From Sideroxyarcus sp. (GTDB lineage Bacteria; Pseudomonadota; Gammaproteobacteria; Burkholderiales; Gallionellaceae): a stretch of 41,017 nt of DNA. The translations under genes were made by a program, and so were the position numbers. The stretch spans positions 1 to 41,017 of the forward strand of contig JAUSBC010000072.1 of assembly GCA_030652215.1 (NCBI GenBank), read 5' to 3'. The stretch's first letter is position 1. Every line of letters begins with the position of its first letter. Positions 8,023-17,071 of this stretch are shown piece by piece. The notes beneath the pieces are model-generated. The model was not told the DNA's origin. It ran no database searches and was given only the letters and a program-made list of their open reading frames with translations.

Positions 8023-8052
8023 TAAACATGAAAACTCAAAACCAATAAACTA

Positions 8053-8115
8053 GCCACAGAGAACACAGAGAGAACGGCGGTTGTTTTGCTCTGTGATCTC
8101 TGTGTTCTCTGTGGC
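8053..8115. repeat. CCACAGAGAACACAGAG palindromic repeat between hypB and hypF
   Basis: The left arm GCCACAGAGAACACAGAGA (8053-8071) is matched by TCTCTGTGTTCTCTGTGGC (8097-8115), a 19-bp perfect inverted repeat with a 25-base loop. Nothing follows that looks like a terminator T-run. It is a third palindrome family in the locus. The hypF ATG lies 23 bases downstream, so the hairpin would sit in the hypB-hypF mRNA just before the hypF start. Confidence 0.8.
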
Positions 8116-8138
8116 AAAAATCGGTTTTAAAGGCAGTT

Positions 8139-10442
8139 ATGATCCACGCGCAAATCAGAGTAACCGGGCAAGTGCAGGGCGTCGGCTTCCGGCCATTCGT
8201 CTACAAGCTTGCGCATGAACTCGGTTTGGCGGGCTGGGTGCGCAACGACAGCGAGGGTGTGGAGATTGCAGTCGAGGGCGAGCGCCGGAAGGTGATGAAC
8301 CTGATCGAGCGCCTGCAAAGCGAGCCGCCCGAGCTGGCACGTGTGGAGAAAGTCGCGCACGATCTTGCGCCGCTGACGGTGGGTCTGACCGGGTTCAACA
8401 TCCTGCCGAGCAAAACAGGAAAAGTGCAAACCGGTATTGCGCCCGACATGGCGATCTGCCCGGATTGCCTGAGAGAATTGTTCGATCCGGCAGACCGCCG
8501 CTATCACCATCCCTTCATCAACTGCATCCATTGCGGCCCGCGCTATACGCTGACCGCGCGCCTGCCCTACGACCGTGCCAACACCAGCATGGCGAAGTTC
8601 GAGCAATGTCCGGCCTGCCAGATGGAATACGATCTGCCCACGACGCGCCGTTTCCATGCGCAGCCGAATTCCTGTCCCGAGTGCGGGCCGCACCTGAGTT
8701 TGTTCAACGCCGCGTGGCAACCCGTCTCCAGCGACCATCCCGTCTCGGCAAGCGCACAGCGCATCAAGGCCGGCGAAGTTGTCGCCGTGAAAGGCATAGG
8801 CGGCTTTCATCTGGTGTGCGATGCGCGCAACGCGGTGACCGTTGCCAGATTGCGCGACGGCAAACAACGCGAGGAAAAACCGTTCGCGGTGATGGTGCTG
8901 AACACGCTTTCCGCGCGGCACTACGCGCAATTCCGTGAACAGGACGGCGCGCTGCTGGAAACGGGCGAACGCCCCATCGTGCTGCTGCGCCAGTCCTCAG
9001 CCTGCGAGATCGAATTGCAGGGCGTAGCACCCGGCCTGTCCAGCATCGGCCTGATGCTGCCCTACACGCCGCTGCACTATTTGCTGTTTCACGAACTGCT
9101 CGGCAGGCCGCCGGGTACGGACTGGTTGCGCAAAACCACGCCGCTCGCTCTGGTGATGACCAGCGCCAATCCCGGCGGCGAGCCGCTGGTGAAAGACGAT
9201 GCCGAAGCGCGCGAGTCGCTTTCCGGTCTGGCCGATGCCTTCCTCACGCATGACCGCGACATCCTGCATCGCTGCGACGACAGCGTGATGAAGTGGCAGG
9301 GCAAGGCGCCGACCTTCGTGCGCCGCGCGCGCGGCTACACGCCGCGCCGCATCGTGCTGCCGTTTTCCGGCCCGTCTGTTCTGGCCTGCGGCGCATGGCT
9401 GAAAAATACCGTATGCCTCACGCGCGGTAACGAGGCCTTCGTGTCGCAGCATATCGGCGACCTCGATCACGCGGGCACGCGCCAGATGCTGGATGAGACC
9501 GTCGATTACCTGAGCGACATACTCGACGTGCAGCCGCAAGCCGTGGCGCACGACCTGCATCCCGATTTCTACAGCACGCAGTTCGCACAATCCTACGCCG
9601 TGCAACGCGACTTGCCGCTTTTCGCCGTGCAGCATCACCACGCGCACATCGCCGCCATTTGCGCCGAGCATCGCATCACCGATCCGGTGCTCGGGCTGGC
9701 GTTGGACGGCGTGGGGCTGGGTATGGACCGCAGCGCGTGGGGCGGCGAGTTGCTGCAGGTGGCGGGCACGCAAAGCGAACGTCTCGGGCATCTCGCCCAA
9801 CTGACCATGCCCGGCGGCGACCGTGCGGCGCGCGAACCCTGGCGCATGGCGGCTGCGGCTTTGTTCGACATGAATCGTGCCGACGAAATCGCGCGTCGTT
9901 TTCCGGATCAGGCAGGTGCCGCGATGGTGACCGACATGCTGCAGCGGAAACTGAACTGCGTCGAGACGAGCAGCATGGGCCGCTGGTTCGATGCGGCGGC
10001 GGGCTTGCTGGCCGTGAAAGAGATACAGGGTTACGAAGGCCAGGCGGCGATGCTGCTGGAAGGCCTTGCCGAGCGTCACGGCAAAGTCGCACCGCTGCCT
10101 TTGGGGTACATCCACACTGCGCAGAATGATCTGGATTTTCGGCCCTTGCTGGCGAAACTCGCCGATTGCAAAGATGCGCCTTACGGCGCGGCGCTGTTCC
10201 ATGCCACGCTGGCAGAAGGCCTGTGCGCCTGGGTGTTGCGCGCCGCCGCACGCACCGGTATCAAGCATGTTGCGCTCGGCGGCGGCTGTTTCCTCAACAA
10301 TATTCTGACGCAGGCATTGACCGACAAGTTGATGACGCAGGGCATGACAGTGCTGGCCGCCCAGCAACTGCCGCCCAACGACGGTGCAATCTCGCTTGGT
10401 CAGGCCAGTATCGCGTTGCAATACCTCAACCAAGGAGTGTAA
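8139..10442 (+). CDS. hypF: Carbamoyltransferase HypF (hydrogenase cyanide-ligand synthesis)
   Basis: This 767-residue protein is full-length HypF. Domains in order are an N-terminal acylphosphatase domain (VQGVGFRPFVYKLA, about 12-25), paired zinc fingers (CPDC...CIHCGPRYT and CPACQME...CPECGP), a YrdC-like adenylation domain (IKAGEVVAVKGIGGFHL) and a Kae1-like carbamoyltransferase domain with the metal motif VQHHHAHIAA and LGGGCFLNN. It uses carbamoyl phosphate and ATP to carbamoylate the C-terminal cysteine of HypE. Its stop is 2 bases before hypC. Confidence 0.97.
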   Translation: MIHAQIRVTGQVQGVGFRPFVYKLAHELGLAGWVRNDSEGVEIAVEGERRKVMNLIERLQSEPPELARVEKVAHDLAPLTVGLTGFNILPSKTGKVQTGIAPDMAICPDCLRELFDPADRRYHHPFINCIHCGPRYTLTARLPYDRANTSMAKFEQCPACQMEYDLPTTRRFHAQPNSCPECGPHLSLFNAAWQPVSSDHPVSASAQRIKAGEVVAVKGIGGFHLVCDARNAVTVARLRDGKQREEKPFAVMVLNTLSARHYAQFREQDGALLETGERPIVLLRQSSACEIELQGVAPGLSSIGLMLPYTPLHYLLFHELLGRPPGTDWLRKTTPLALVMTSANPGGEPLVKDDAEARESLSGLADAFLTHDRDILHRCDDSVMKWQGKAPTFVRRARGYTPRRIVLPFSGPSVLACGAWLKNTVCLTRGNEAFVSQHIGDLDHAGTRQMLDETVDYLSDILDVQPQAVAHDLHPDFYSTQFAQSYAVQRDLPLFAVQHHHAHIAAICAEHRITDPVLGLALDGVGLGMDRSAWGGELLQVAGTQSERLGHLAQLTMPGGDRAAREPWRMAAAALFDMNRADEIARRFPDQAGAAMVTDMLQRKLNCVETSSMGRWFDAAAGLLAVKEIQGYEGQAAMLLEGLAERHGKVAPLPLGYIHTAQNDLDFRPLLAKLADCKDAPYGAALFHATLAEGLCAWVLRAAARTGIKHVALGGGCFLNNILTQALTDKLMTQGMTVLAAQQLPPNDGAISLGQASIALQYLNQGV

Positions 10443-10444
10443 TC

Positions 10445-10693
10445 ATGTGTCTCGCCATACCCGCCCGCATCGAAGAGCTGACCACTCCGGGCAACGCTAT
10501 CGTCAATCTCGGCGGAGTGCGCAAGGAAATATCACTGGCGCTGGTGGATGATGCCGCCGTCGGCGAATACGTCATCGTGCATGTCGGCTACGCTTTGCAA
10601 AAACTCGACCAGGAAGAGGCCGAGCGCACGCTGGAGATGTTTGCGGAGATGGGGCAGATCGACGAGTTGCGCGCTGAACTGGACGCCAAATGA
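10445..10693 (+). CDS. hypC: Hydrogenase maturation chaperone HypC
   Basis: This 82-residue protein begins MCLAIPARI, the HypC signature with Cys2 available after Met removal. HypC works with HypD to hold and transfer the Fe(CN)2CO group to the large subunit. It is shorter than the HupF homologue at 3030 and sits directly before hypD, the standard hypC position. The ATG at 10445 follows hypF by 2 bases; the longer open frame reaching back to 10166 lies within hypF. It overlaps hypD by ATGA. Confidence 0.96.
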   Translation: MCLAIPARIEELTTPGNAIVNLGGVRKEISLALVDDAAVGEYVIVHVGYALQKLDQEEAERTLEMFAEMGQIDELRAELDAK

Positions 10694-11805
10694 AATACGT
10701 CGACGAATTCCGCGACGGCGAACTCGCGAAGAACATCTCCGCCAACATCGCAAACGAGGCCGACCCGAAACGCAACTACCGTTTGATGGAATTCTGCGGC
10801 GGCCACACGCATGCCATATCGCGCTACGGCATTGCCGACCTGCTGCCGCCCAATGTGCGCATGATCCACGGCCCGGGCTGCCCGGTGTGCGTGCTGCCTA
10901 TCGGTCGCGTCGATCAGGCCATTCACCTGGCGCGCGAACACGGCGTGATCCTGTGCACCTACGCCGACACCGTGCGCGTGCCAGCTTCCGACAATCTCTC
11001 GCTGATGCGTGCCAAGGCCAACGGTGCAGATGTGCGCATGATCTACTCGACCCAGGATGCACTGAAGATTGCGCGCGAAAATCCGGGACGCGAAGTGGTG
11101 TTTCTTGCCATCGGTTTCGAGACCACCACGCCGCCCACCGCCGTGGCGATCAAACAAGCCGAAGCCACCGGCCTGAAGAATTTCAGCATCCTGTGCGACC
11201 ACGTGCTCACCCCCGCCGCGATGCACGCCATTCTCGCCGTTGAGGGTGGGGTGGCATTGGACGGTTTCGTCGGCCCCGCGCATGTATCCACCGTCATCGG
11301 CAGCAAACCCTATGAGCCTTTCGCCGACGATTACGGCAAGCCGGTGGTCATCGCCGGGTTTGAGCCGCTGGATGTGATGCAGGCAATCCTCATGCTGGTG
11401 CGCCAGATCAACGATGGACGTGCCGCCGTCGAGAACGAATTCACCCGCGCCGTGACGCGCGAGGGCAATCTGAAAGCGCAGGAACTGGTGGCGGAAGTGT
11501 TCGAACTGCGCGACATGTTCGAGTGGCGCGGTCTGGGGAGCGTGCCGAACAGCGCGTTGAAGCTGCGCCCAAAATATGCCGCGTTCGATGCCGAGCTGAA
11601 GTTCAAAGTCGATTACGTGGAGGTGCCGGACAACAAAGCCTGCGAATGCGCCGCGATTCTGAGAGGCCAGAAGCGTCCGCTGGAATGCAAGTTCTTGGGC
11701 TCGGTGTGCACACCGGAGAATCCGGTGGGGTCGTGCATGGTGTCGTCGGAGGGGGCGTGTGCGGCGCACTATAGTTATGGACGTTTTAGAGAAACAGCCC
11801 AATGA
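10690..11805 (+). CDS. hypD: Hydrogenase Fe(CN)2CO assembly protein HypD
   Basis: This 371-residue protein is HypD, a [4Fe-4S] protein that with HypC reduces thiocyanate from HypE to cyanide and assembles Fe(CN)2CO. The conserved motifs are visible: FCGGHTHAI near residue 37, GPGCPVCVLP near residue 60, GFETTTPPTA, and C-terminal cysteine clusters including KACECAAILRG, CKFLGSVCTPENPVGSCMVSSEG and ACAAHY. Length is normal. Overlaps of 4 bases on both sides (hypC and hypE) indicate tight translational coupling. Confidence 0.97.
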   Translation: MKYVDEFRDGELAKNISANIANEADPKRNYRLMEFCGGHTHAISRYGIADLLPPNVRMIHGPGCPVCVLPIGRVDQAIHLAREHGVILCTYADTVRVPASDNLSLMRAKANGADVRMIYSTQDALKIARENPGREVVFLAIGFETTTPPTAVAIKQAEATGLKNFSILCDHVLTPAAMHAILAVEGGVALDGFVGPAHVSTVIGSKPYEPFADDYGKPVVIAGFEPLDVMQAILMLVRQINDGRAAVENEFTRAVTREGNLKAQELVAEVFELRDMFEWRGLGSVPNSALKLRPKYAAFDAELKFKVDYVEVPDNKACECAAILRGQKRPLECKFLGSVCTPENPVGSCMVSSEGACAAHYSYGRFRETAQ

Positions 11806-12851
11806 GTACAGTCAAACCCAATTATTCACGTCCGCTCGACATAAAAAACGGCCGCGTCGATATGTCGCACGGTTCCGGCGGGCGCGCGATGGCGCAGCTC
11901 ATCACCGAGCTGTTCGCAGCCGCCTTCAACAACGAATATCTGGCGCAGGGCAACGACGGCGCATTGCTGCCTGCTGCAGCGGGACGTCTGGTGATGGCCA
12001 CGGACAGCCACGTGGTGTCGCCATTGTTTTTCGCGGGCGGTGATATCGGTTGCCTGTCGGTGCACGGCACCATCAACGATGTGGCGGTGATGGGCGCGAA
12101 GCCTTTGTACCTTTCGGCGGGCTTTATTCTGGAAGAAGGCTTTCCGCTGGCGGATCTGAAGCGCATTGTCGAGTCGATGGCGCAGGCCTCGCGCGAGGCG
12201 GGTGTGCCCGTCGTCACCGGCGACACCAAAGTGGTGGAGCAGGGCAAGGGTGACGGGGTGTTCATCACGACGACCGGCGTGGGCGTGGTGCGCGACGGAA
12301 TCAACCTGTCGGGCGATCTGGCGCAACCGGGCGACAAGATACTGCTGTCCGGCACCATAGGCGATCACGGCATGGCCATTCTGTCGCAACGCGAAGGACT
12401 GACTTTTTCCGCGCCCATCGTGTCCGACACGGCGGCATTGCACGGTCTTATCGCGACCATGCTGGACAGCGGCGTGAAGTTGCGCGTGCTGCGCGATCCG
12501 ACGCGCGGCGGACTGGCGACCACGCTGAACGAGATCGCGAAACAATCCGGCGTGGGCATGATGCTGCAGGAATCCGCGATCAGGGTGAACCAGCCGGTCG
12601 AGGCAGCGTGCGAATTCCTGGGGCTCGATCCGCTTTATGTGGCGAACGAGGGAAAACTGATCGCGATCTGCGCGCCTGAAGATGCAGATCGACTGCTGGA
12701 AGTGATGCGCGCGCATCCGCTGGCGAGCGAAGCGTCCATCATCGGCGAAGTGCTGGGAGATGCGCATGGTTTTGTGCAGATGACGACCAAGCTGGGCGGT
12801 CGGCGTGTGGTGGACTGGTTGGCGGGTGAACAATTACCGAGGATTTGCTGA
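11802..12851 (+). CDS. hypE: Hydrogenase maturation protein HypE (thiocyanate-forming)
   Basis: This 349-residue AIR-synthase-like protein begins with a segment containing MSHGSGGRAM and ends PRIC, the obligatory C-terminus whose cysteine is carbamoylated by HypF and dehydrated to a thiocyanate with ATP. The ATP-binding region includes GDTKVVEQGKGDG and the DPTRGGLATTLNEIA stretch. It closes the hypABFCDE series. The stop codon TGA shares its last base with the hoxA ATG. Confidence 0.97.
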   Translation: MSTVKPNYSRPLDIKNGRVDMSHGSGGRAMAQLITELFAAAFNNEYLAQGNDGALLPAAAGRLVMATDSHVVSPLFFAGGDIGCLSVHGTINDVAVMGAKPLYLSAGFILEEGFPLADLKRIVESMAQASREAGVPVVTGDTKVVEQGKGDGVFITTTGVGVVRDGINLSGDLAQPGDKILLSGTIGDHGMAILSQREGLTFSAPIVSDTAALHGLIATMLDSGVKLRVLRDPTRGGLATTLNEIAKQSGVGMMLQESAIRVNQPVEAACEFLGLDPLYVANEGKLIAICAPEDADRLLEVMRAHPLASEASIIGEVLGDAHGFVQMTTKLGGRRVVDWLAGEQLPRIC

Positions 12852-14302
12852 TGAACGCGATGCTGCCCACAGTGCTGGTGATAGACGACGAAGTGCGTTC
12901 TCAGGAGTCGATACGCCGCACACTGGATGAAGAATTCAATGTACTGACCGTATCGAGCGCCGAAGAAGGTCGCGCGGTGATGGAGCGCGAGCAGGTGCAG
13001 GTCGTGCTGTGCGACCACCGCATGCCGGGCGTGACCGGCATCGATTTCCTGAAGGAAGTGCGCGAGCGCTGGCCGGATGCGGTGCGCATGATCATTTCCG
13101 GCTACACCGATGTCGAGGACATCATCGCGGGCATCAACGACGCGGGCATCTACCAGTACATCCTCAAGCCCTGGCATCCGGAGTCGCTGCTGCTGAACGT
13201 GCGCGCGGCGGCGCAGTTGTACGACCTGCAGCAGCAGAGCGACAACATGAACTTGGAGCTGCGCACGACGCAGCCGGTGCTGCAGCGCCGTGTGGAAGCG
13301 AAGCACGAGAAGTTGCGCAACCACTACGAGTTTTCGCGCATTGTGCGCTCGGCTTCCAGCCCCCTGAACGACGTGATCGAACTGGCATCGCGCGTCGCGA
13401 ATTGCGACATCGCCGTGCATATTTCGGGCGAATCCGGCTCCGGCAAGGAATTGCTGGGCCGCGCCATTCACTATTCCAGTCCGCGCGCCACGCGCGCCTT
13501 CGTTATCGAGAACTGCGGCGCGATGTCGGACCAGCTGCTGGAGTCTGAATTGTTCGGCCACAAGCGCGGCAGTTTTACCGGCGCCTACGAGGATCGTATC
13601 GGCCTGTTCGAGCAGGCCGACGGTGGCACTATCTTCCTCGACGAGATCGGCGACACCTCGCCCTCGTTCCAGGTCAAGCTGCTGCGCGTGCTGCAGGAAG
13701 GCGAAATCCGCCCGGTCGGCAGTTCGCGTTCGCGCAAGATCGACGTGCGCGTGCTGTCGGCGACCAACCGCGACCTGGAAGAAGAGGTGCGCAAGGGACG
13801 CTTCCGCGAAGACCTGTATTACCGGCTGACCCAGTTCCTGCTGCCGATGCCGGCTTTGCGCGAGCGCAAGATGGATACGCCGCTGATTGCGCTCTCGCTG
13901 TTGCGCGAGGCCGCGCCGGCCATGGGCAAGGAGATACAGGGCTTCACGCCCGAGGCGCTGGAATGCCTGTGCCATTACCAGTGGCCGGGCAACGTGCGCG
14001 AGATGCAGAACGAGATTCTGCGCGCCATCCTGCTGTGCGACGGCGACTACATCGGCGCGCACTTGTTTTCGCCCAAGGTGTTGCGCGCCGCGCCGGAAGA
14101 GCAGTCGCAGGACATGAGCATACTGGCCGGGCTGGACGGCAGCCTCAAGGATCGCATGGAGGCGCTGGAAGCGCGCGTGCTGCGCGAGTGCCTGATCCGC
14201 CACCGCTGGAACAAGACGCGCGCCGCCACCGAGCTCGGTTTGTCGCGCGTGGGGCTGCGCAGCAAGCTGGCGCGCTACGGGATGGAGAAGAAGGGTGAGT
14301 GA
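12851..14302 (+). CDS. hoxA: HoxA/HupR-type hydrogenase response regulator (NtrC family)
   Basis: This 483-residue protein has a receiver domain (Asp12/Asp13, phospho-acceptor Asp55 in CDHRMPG, Lys106), a sigma-54-interacting AAA+ domain (Walker A GESGSGKE 193-200, GSFTGA loop 240-245, DEIGD 264-268) and a Fis-type helix-turn-helix at the C-terminus ([24 protein letters not shown]). It is the activator of hydrogenase genes in response to H2 through HoxJ and the regulatory hydrogenase. In HoxA/HupR systems the unphosphorylated form is the active one; whether that holds here is unknown. The ATG at 12851 overlaps the hypE stop; TTG 12845 is an in-frame alternative. Confidence 0.95.
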   Translation: MNAMLPTVLVIDDEVRSQESIRRTLDEEFNVLTVSSAEEGRAVMEREQVQVVLCDHRMPGVTGIDFLKEVRERWPDAVRMIISGYTDVEDIIAGINDAGIYQYILKPWHPESLLLNVRAAAQLYDLQQQSDNMNLELRTTQPVLQRRVEAKHEKLRNHYEFSRIVRSASSPLNDVIELASRVANCDIAVHISGESGSGKELLGRAIHYSSPRATRAFVIENCGAMSDQLLESELFGHKRGSFTGAYEDRIGLFEQADGGTIFLDEIGDTSPSFQVKLLRVLQEGEIRPVGSSRSRKIDVRVLSATNRDLEEEVRKGRFREDLYYRLTQFLLPMPALRERKMDTPLIALSLLREAAPAMGKEIQGFTPEALECLCHYQWPGNVREMQNEILRAILLCDGDYIGAHLFSPKVLRAAPEEQSQDMSILAGLDGSLKDRMEALEARVLRECLIRHRWNKTRAATELGLSRVGLRSKLARYGMEKKGE

Positions 14303-14310
14303 GCCAGAAC

Positions 14311-14390
14311 GTAGGATGGGTGGAGCGCAGCGATACCCATCAATTATTTCGGTGAGCATGTTGGGTATCGCCACGCTCCACCCAACCTAC
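14311..14390. repeat. Complete GTAGGATGGGT...ACCCAACCTAC palindromic repeat
   Basis: The element starts GTAGGATGGGTGGAGCG and ends CGCTCCACCCAACCTAC, with an inner pair GCGATACCCA / TGGGTATCGC. This gives the two-hairpin layout seen in REPIN-type elements. It begins 8 bases after the hoxA stop and ends 5 bases before the candidate sigma-54 element of hupU. The left half is shared with the copy at 7990-8022. Confidence 0.8.
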
Positions 14391-14395
14391 GGATA

Positions 14396-14411
14396 TGGCA
14401 TGTTCTCTGCG
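14396..14411 (+). promoter_or_regulatory. Candidate sigma-54 promoter of hupUV
   Basis: TGGCATGTTCTCTGCG matches TGGCACG-N4-TTGCW, with the GG and GC 12 bases apart. The first seven bases are identical to those of the element upstream of hupD (2368). It ends 29 bases before the hupU ATG, and a start around 14423 would leave the GAAGGA ribosome binding site (14431-14436) in the leader. It implies that HoxA may control the hydrogen sensor genes themselves. Confidence 0.55.
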
Positions 14412-14440
14412 GAAAATGAGGTTTTGTTTTGAAGGATGTA

Positions 14441-15448
14441 ATGAACAATCAACCGCTCAATCTTCTCTGGCTGCAATCCGGCGGCTGCGGCGGTTGCACC
14501 CTTTCGTTGTTGAATGCCGATTGCCGCAATCTGTTCGACACCCTGAAATCGCTGGGCATCAATCTGTTGTGGCACCCATCGTTGTCCGAGCAAAGCGCGG
14601 ACGAGGTGACCGCCATCTTCGAAGACTGTGCCAATGGAGCGACGCGGCTGGATATTCTGTGTCTCGAAGGTTCCGTCCTGAAAGGCCCGTTCGGCAGCGG
14701 CGGTTTTCATCGCAGGGCGGGCAGCATTTCCATGATGAGCATGATCGAGCGCCTGGCGCGGGTCGCGCAACACACGGTGGCTGTCGGCAGTTGCGCAGCC
14801 TTCGGTGGCGTCACGGCGGCAGGCATCAATCCGGCCGATGCCTGCGGCATGCAATTCGACGGGGATGCGCAAGGCGGTTTGCTGGGCGATGAATACCGTG
14901 CAGCGGCGGGGTTGCCCGTGGTCAACATCGCGGGCTGCCCGACGCATCCCAACTGGGTGATCGAAACGCTGGTCGCGATTGCGCAGGGCGAGTTGTACGA
15001 AGATAACCTGGACGTGTTCCGGCGCCCGCGCCTGTTCGCGGACCATCTGGTGCATCACGGCTGCAAGCGCAACGAGTTCTACGAATTCAAGGCCAGCGCG
15101 TGCAAACCTTCCGACCTGGGCTGCTTGATGGAACACATGGGATGCAAAGGCACGCAGGTGCATGCCGATTGCAATATCCGGCTGTGGAACGGCGAGGGCT
15201 CGTGCACGCGCGGCGGGTATGCCTGTATCGCCTGCACCGAGCCGGGCTTCGAAGAGCCGGGCCATCCGTTCGGCGTGACGCCCAAGATCGCGGGCATCCC
15301 CATCGGGTTGCCGACGGACATGCCCAAGGCGTGGTTCGTGGCGCTGGCGGCCCTGTCCAAATCGGCCACGCCCAAGCGCGTCAAAGACAATGCGGTTGCC
15401 GACCATCAGGTTGTCACGCCCGCGAACAAGAGGACTCGTCTTAAATGA
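14441..15448 (+). CDS. hupU: H2-sensing regulatory hydrogenase small subunit
   Basis: This 335-residue protein (HupU/HoxB) is the Fe-S small subunit of a cytoplasmic regulatory [NiFe] hydrogenase. Cluster-binding motifs are LQSGGCGGCTLSLL at the N-terminus, VGSCAAFGG, IAGCPTHPNW, HHGCKRNEFYEF, and distal cysteines in GYACIACTEPGFEEPGH. It lacks the Tat signal peptide present in enzymatic small subunits, so it stays in the cytoplasm as a sensor. The ATG 14441 follows a GAAGGA ribosome binding site; TTG 14429 is less likely. It overlaps hupV by ATGA. Confidence 0.95.
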   Translation: MNNQPLNLLWLQSGGCGGCTLSLLNADCRNLFDTLKSLGINLLWHPSLSEQSADEVTAIFEDCANGATRLDILCLEGSVLKGPFGSGGFHRRAGSISMMSMIERLARVAQHTVAVGSCAAFGGVTAAGINPADACGMQFDGDAQGGLLGDEYRAAAGLPVVNIAGCPTHPNWVIETLVAIAQGELYEDNLDVFRRPRLFADHLVHHGCKRNEFYEFKASACKPSDLGCLMEHMGCKGTQVHADCNIRLWNGEGSCTRGGYACIACTEPGFEEPGHPFGVTPKIAGIPIGLPTDMPKAWFVALAALSKSATPKRVKDNAVADHQVVTPANKRTRLK

Positions 15449-16893
15449 CTCGCCGCATCATAGGACCGTTCAATCGCGTCGAAGGCGATCTGGAAGTGAC
15501 GCTGGATATCGAGTCGGGGCGCGTGCGCGCAGCCTACGTCAACTCGCCCATGTATCGCGGGTTCGAGCAGATTCTGGCGGGCAAGCATCCGCTGGATGCC
15601 ATGACGTTTGTGCCGCGCATTTGCGGCATATGCTCGGTGGCGCAATCGGCGGCGGCGGCGCTGGCGTTGGCACAGTGCATGGGCATACAGCCTCCGCCCA
15701 ACGGACGCCTTGCGGCCAACATGACCCTGGCCGCAGAAAACCTCGCGGATCACCTCAGTCATTTCTACCTGTTCTTCATGCCGGACTTTGCGCGCGACGG
15801 ATACCGCGACCGTGCCTGGTTTGCCGATGCGCAGTCGCGTTTCAAGGCGGTGTCGGGTTCGGCTGCGGCGGACGTGCTACCGGTGCGCGCCAAGTTCATG
15901 AACGTGATGGGCTATCTCGCGGGCCGCTGGCCGCACACGCTTTCCGTGCAGCCCGGCGGTTCGACGCGCGCACTGGAGGAAGCGGAGAAGTTGCGCCTGA
16001 AAATTCTTTTAGCGGAGTTTCGCGGATTCCTGGAGCAGGCCTTGTTCGGCGACAAGCTGGAATCAGTCGCGGCGCTGGATTCCGAGGCCGCACTATATAA
16101 ATGGATGAAACCGCGCGCCAAGCGTGCCGACTTCCCGAGGTTTTTGAACATCGCGCGCGATCTGGAATTGCAGCACATCGGCCGGGCCACGGACCGCTTC
16201 ATCAGTTACGGCGCTTATGCCGACGGCGACACGACCGTGTTTCCGCGCGGGCTGTGGGCCGACGACCGGGTGCTGGCACTGGATCTGGGCGCGATACGTG
16301 AAGACGTGACCAGCAGTTGGATGGCGGGCGATGTTGCGCTGGCACCGGAAGAGGGACGCACGCTGCCGCAGCCCGACAAAGAGGATGCCTACTCGTGGTG
16401 CAAGGCGCCGCGCTTGTCGGGCCATGTGGTGGAGACCGGCGCGCTGGCCAGGCAGATGGTGGCCGGACATCCGCTGGTGCGCGACATGGTGGGACGGCAC
16501 GGCGCCAGCGTGATGGCGCGGGTGGTGGCGCGCATGCTGGAACTCGCGCTGGTGTTGCCGGTGATGGAAACCTGGTTGCGCCAGTTTTTGCCGGGCGACG
16601 CCTATTGCTTGCCGTCGCACGAAATCGAAAATGCGCGCGGAATAGGATTGGTCGAAGCCGCGCGCGGAGGCCTCGGGCATTGGCTGGATGTGCGCGACGG
16701 TAAAATCTACAATTACCAGGTCATCGCGCCCACCACCTGGAATTTTTCGCCGCGCGATGCGGAGGGCGAACCGGGTGCGCTGGAGCAGGCGCTGGTGGGG
16801 CTGGAAGCGGAAGAGGGCGGCAACGCGGCGCCGTTGGCGGTGCAGCATGTGGTCAGATCGTTTGATCCGTGCATGGTGTGCACGGTGCATTAA
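15445..16893 (+). CDS. hupV: H2-sensing regulatory hydrogenase large subunit
   Basis: This 482-residue protein (HupV/HoxC) holds the Ni-Fe site of the hydrogen sensor. The N-terminal cysteine pair is Cys60/Cys63 in RICGICSVAQ, where a Gln (67) replaces the His usual in energy-converting enzymes; this change marks the sensor subgroup. The protein ends exactly at DPCMVCTVH, with no C-terminal peptide, so maturation needs no endopeptidase cleavage. EAARGGLGHWLDVRDG is also conserved. With HupU it signals H2 to HoxJ, which acts on HoxA. Confidence 0.96.
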   Translation: MTRRIIGPFNRVEGDLEVTLDIESGRVRAAYVNSPMYRGFEQILAGKHPLDAMTFVPRICGICSVAQSAAAALALAQCMGIQPPPNGRLAANMTLAAENLADHLSHFYLFFMPDFARDGYRDRAWFADAQSRFKAVSGSAAADVLPVRAKFMNVMGYLAGRWPHTLSVQPGGSTRALEEAEKLRLKILLAEFRGFLEQALFGDKLESVAALDSEAALYKWMKPRAKRADFPRFLNIARDLELQHIGRATDRFISYGAYADGDTTVFPRGLWADDRVLALDLGAIREDVTSSWMAGDVALAPEEGRTLPQPDKEDAYSWCKAPRLSGHVVETGALARQMVAGHPLVRDMVGRHGASVMARVVARMLELALVLPVMETWLRQFLPGDAYCLPSHEIENARGIGLVEAARGGLGHWLDVRDGKIYNYQVIAPTTWNFSPRDAEGEPGALEQALVGLEAEEGGNAAPLAVQHVVRSFDPCMVCTVH

Positions 16894-16910
16894 GATGCAG
16901 CACGGAGATG

Positions 16911-16995
16911 CTCCTCCCCTGAAAAGGGGAGGCTGGGAGGGGTTGGTGTTCTAGTAAAAAACCAACCCCCTCTAACTCCCCCTTTTCAGGGGGAG
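16911..16995. repeat. CTCCCC...GGGGAG / CCAACCCC palindromic repeat after hupV
   Basis: A long imperfect palindrome: CTCCTCCCCTGAAAAGGGGAGG, GGGAGGGGTTGGT on the left and ACCAACCCCCTCTAACTCCCCC..TTTTCAGGGGGAG on the right. It folds as one cruciform with small hairpins at each end. A truncated copy (AACCAACCCCTCCTAACCTCCCC) lies at 40055-40077 next to a GTAGG element. It lies 17 bases after the hupV stop, and the rest of the 178-base gap before nikR shows no clear promoter. Confidence 0.75.
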
Positions 16996-17071
16996 AATAG
17001 TGTCGCGGCGGGACTTAAAGCAACGGGATAGAGTCTAGGATCGGCATCAACTTCTGCATTAAGGAATACAC

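Noticed and set aside
17042..17057. GG-GC pair before nikR as a third sigma-54 promoter
   Set aside because: The GG and GC are 13 rather than 12 bases apart and the -24 element reads CGGCATC; spacing is strict for sigma-54, so I do not call it.
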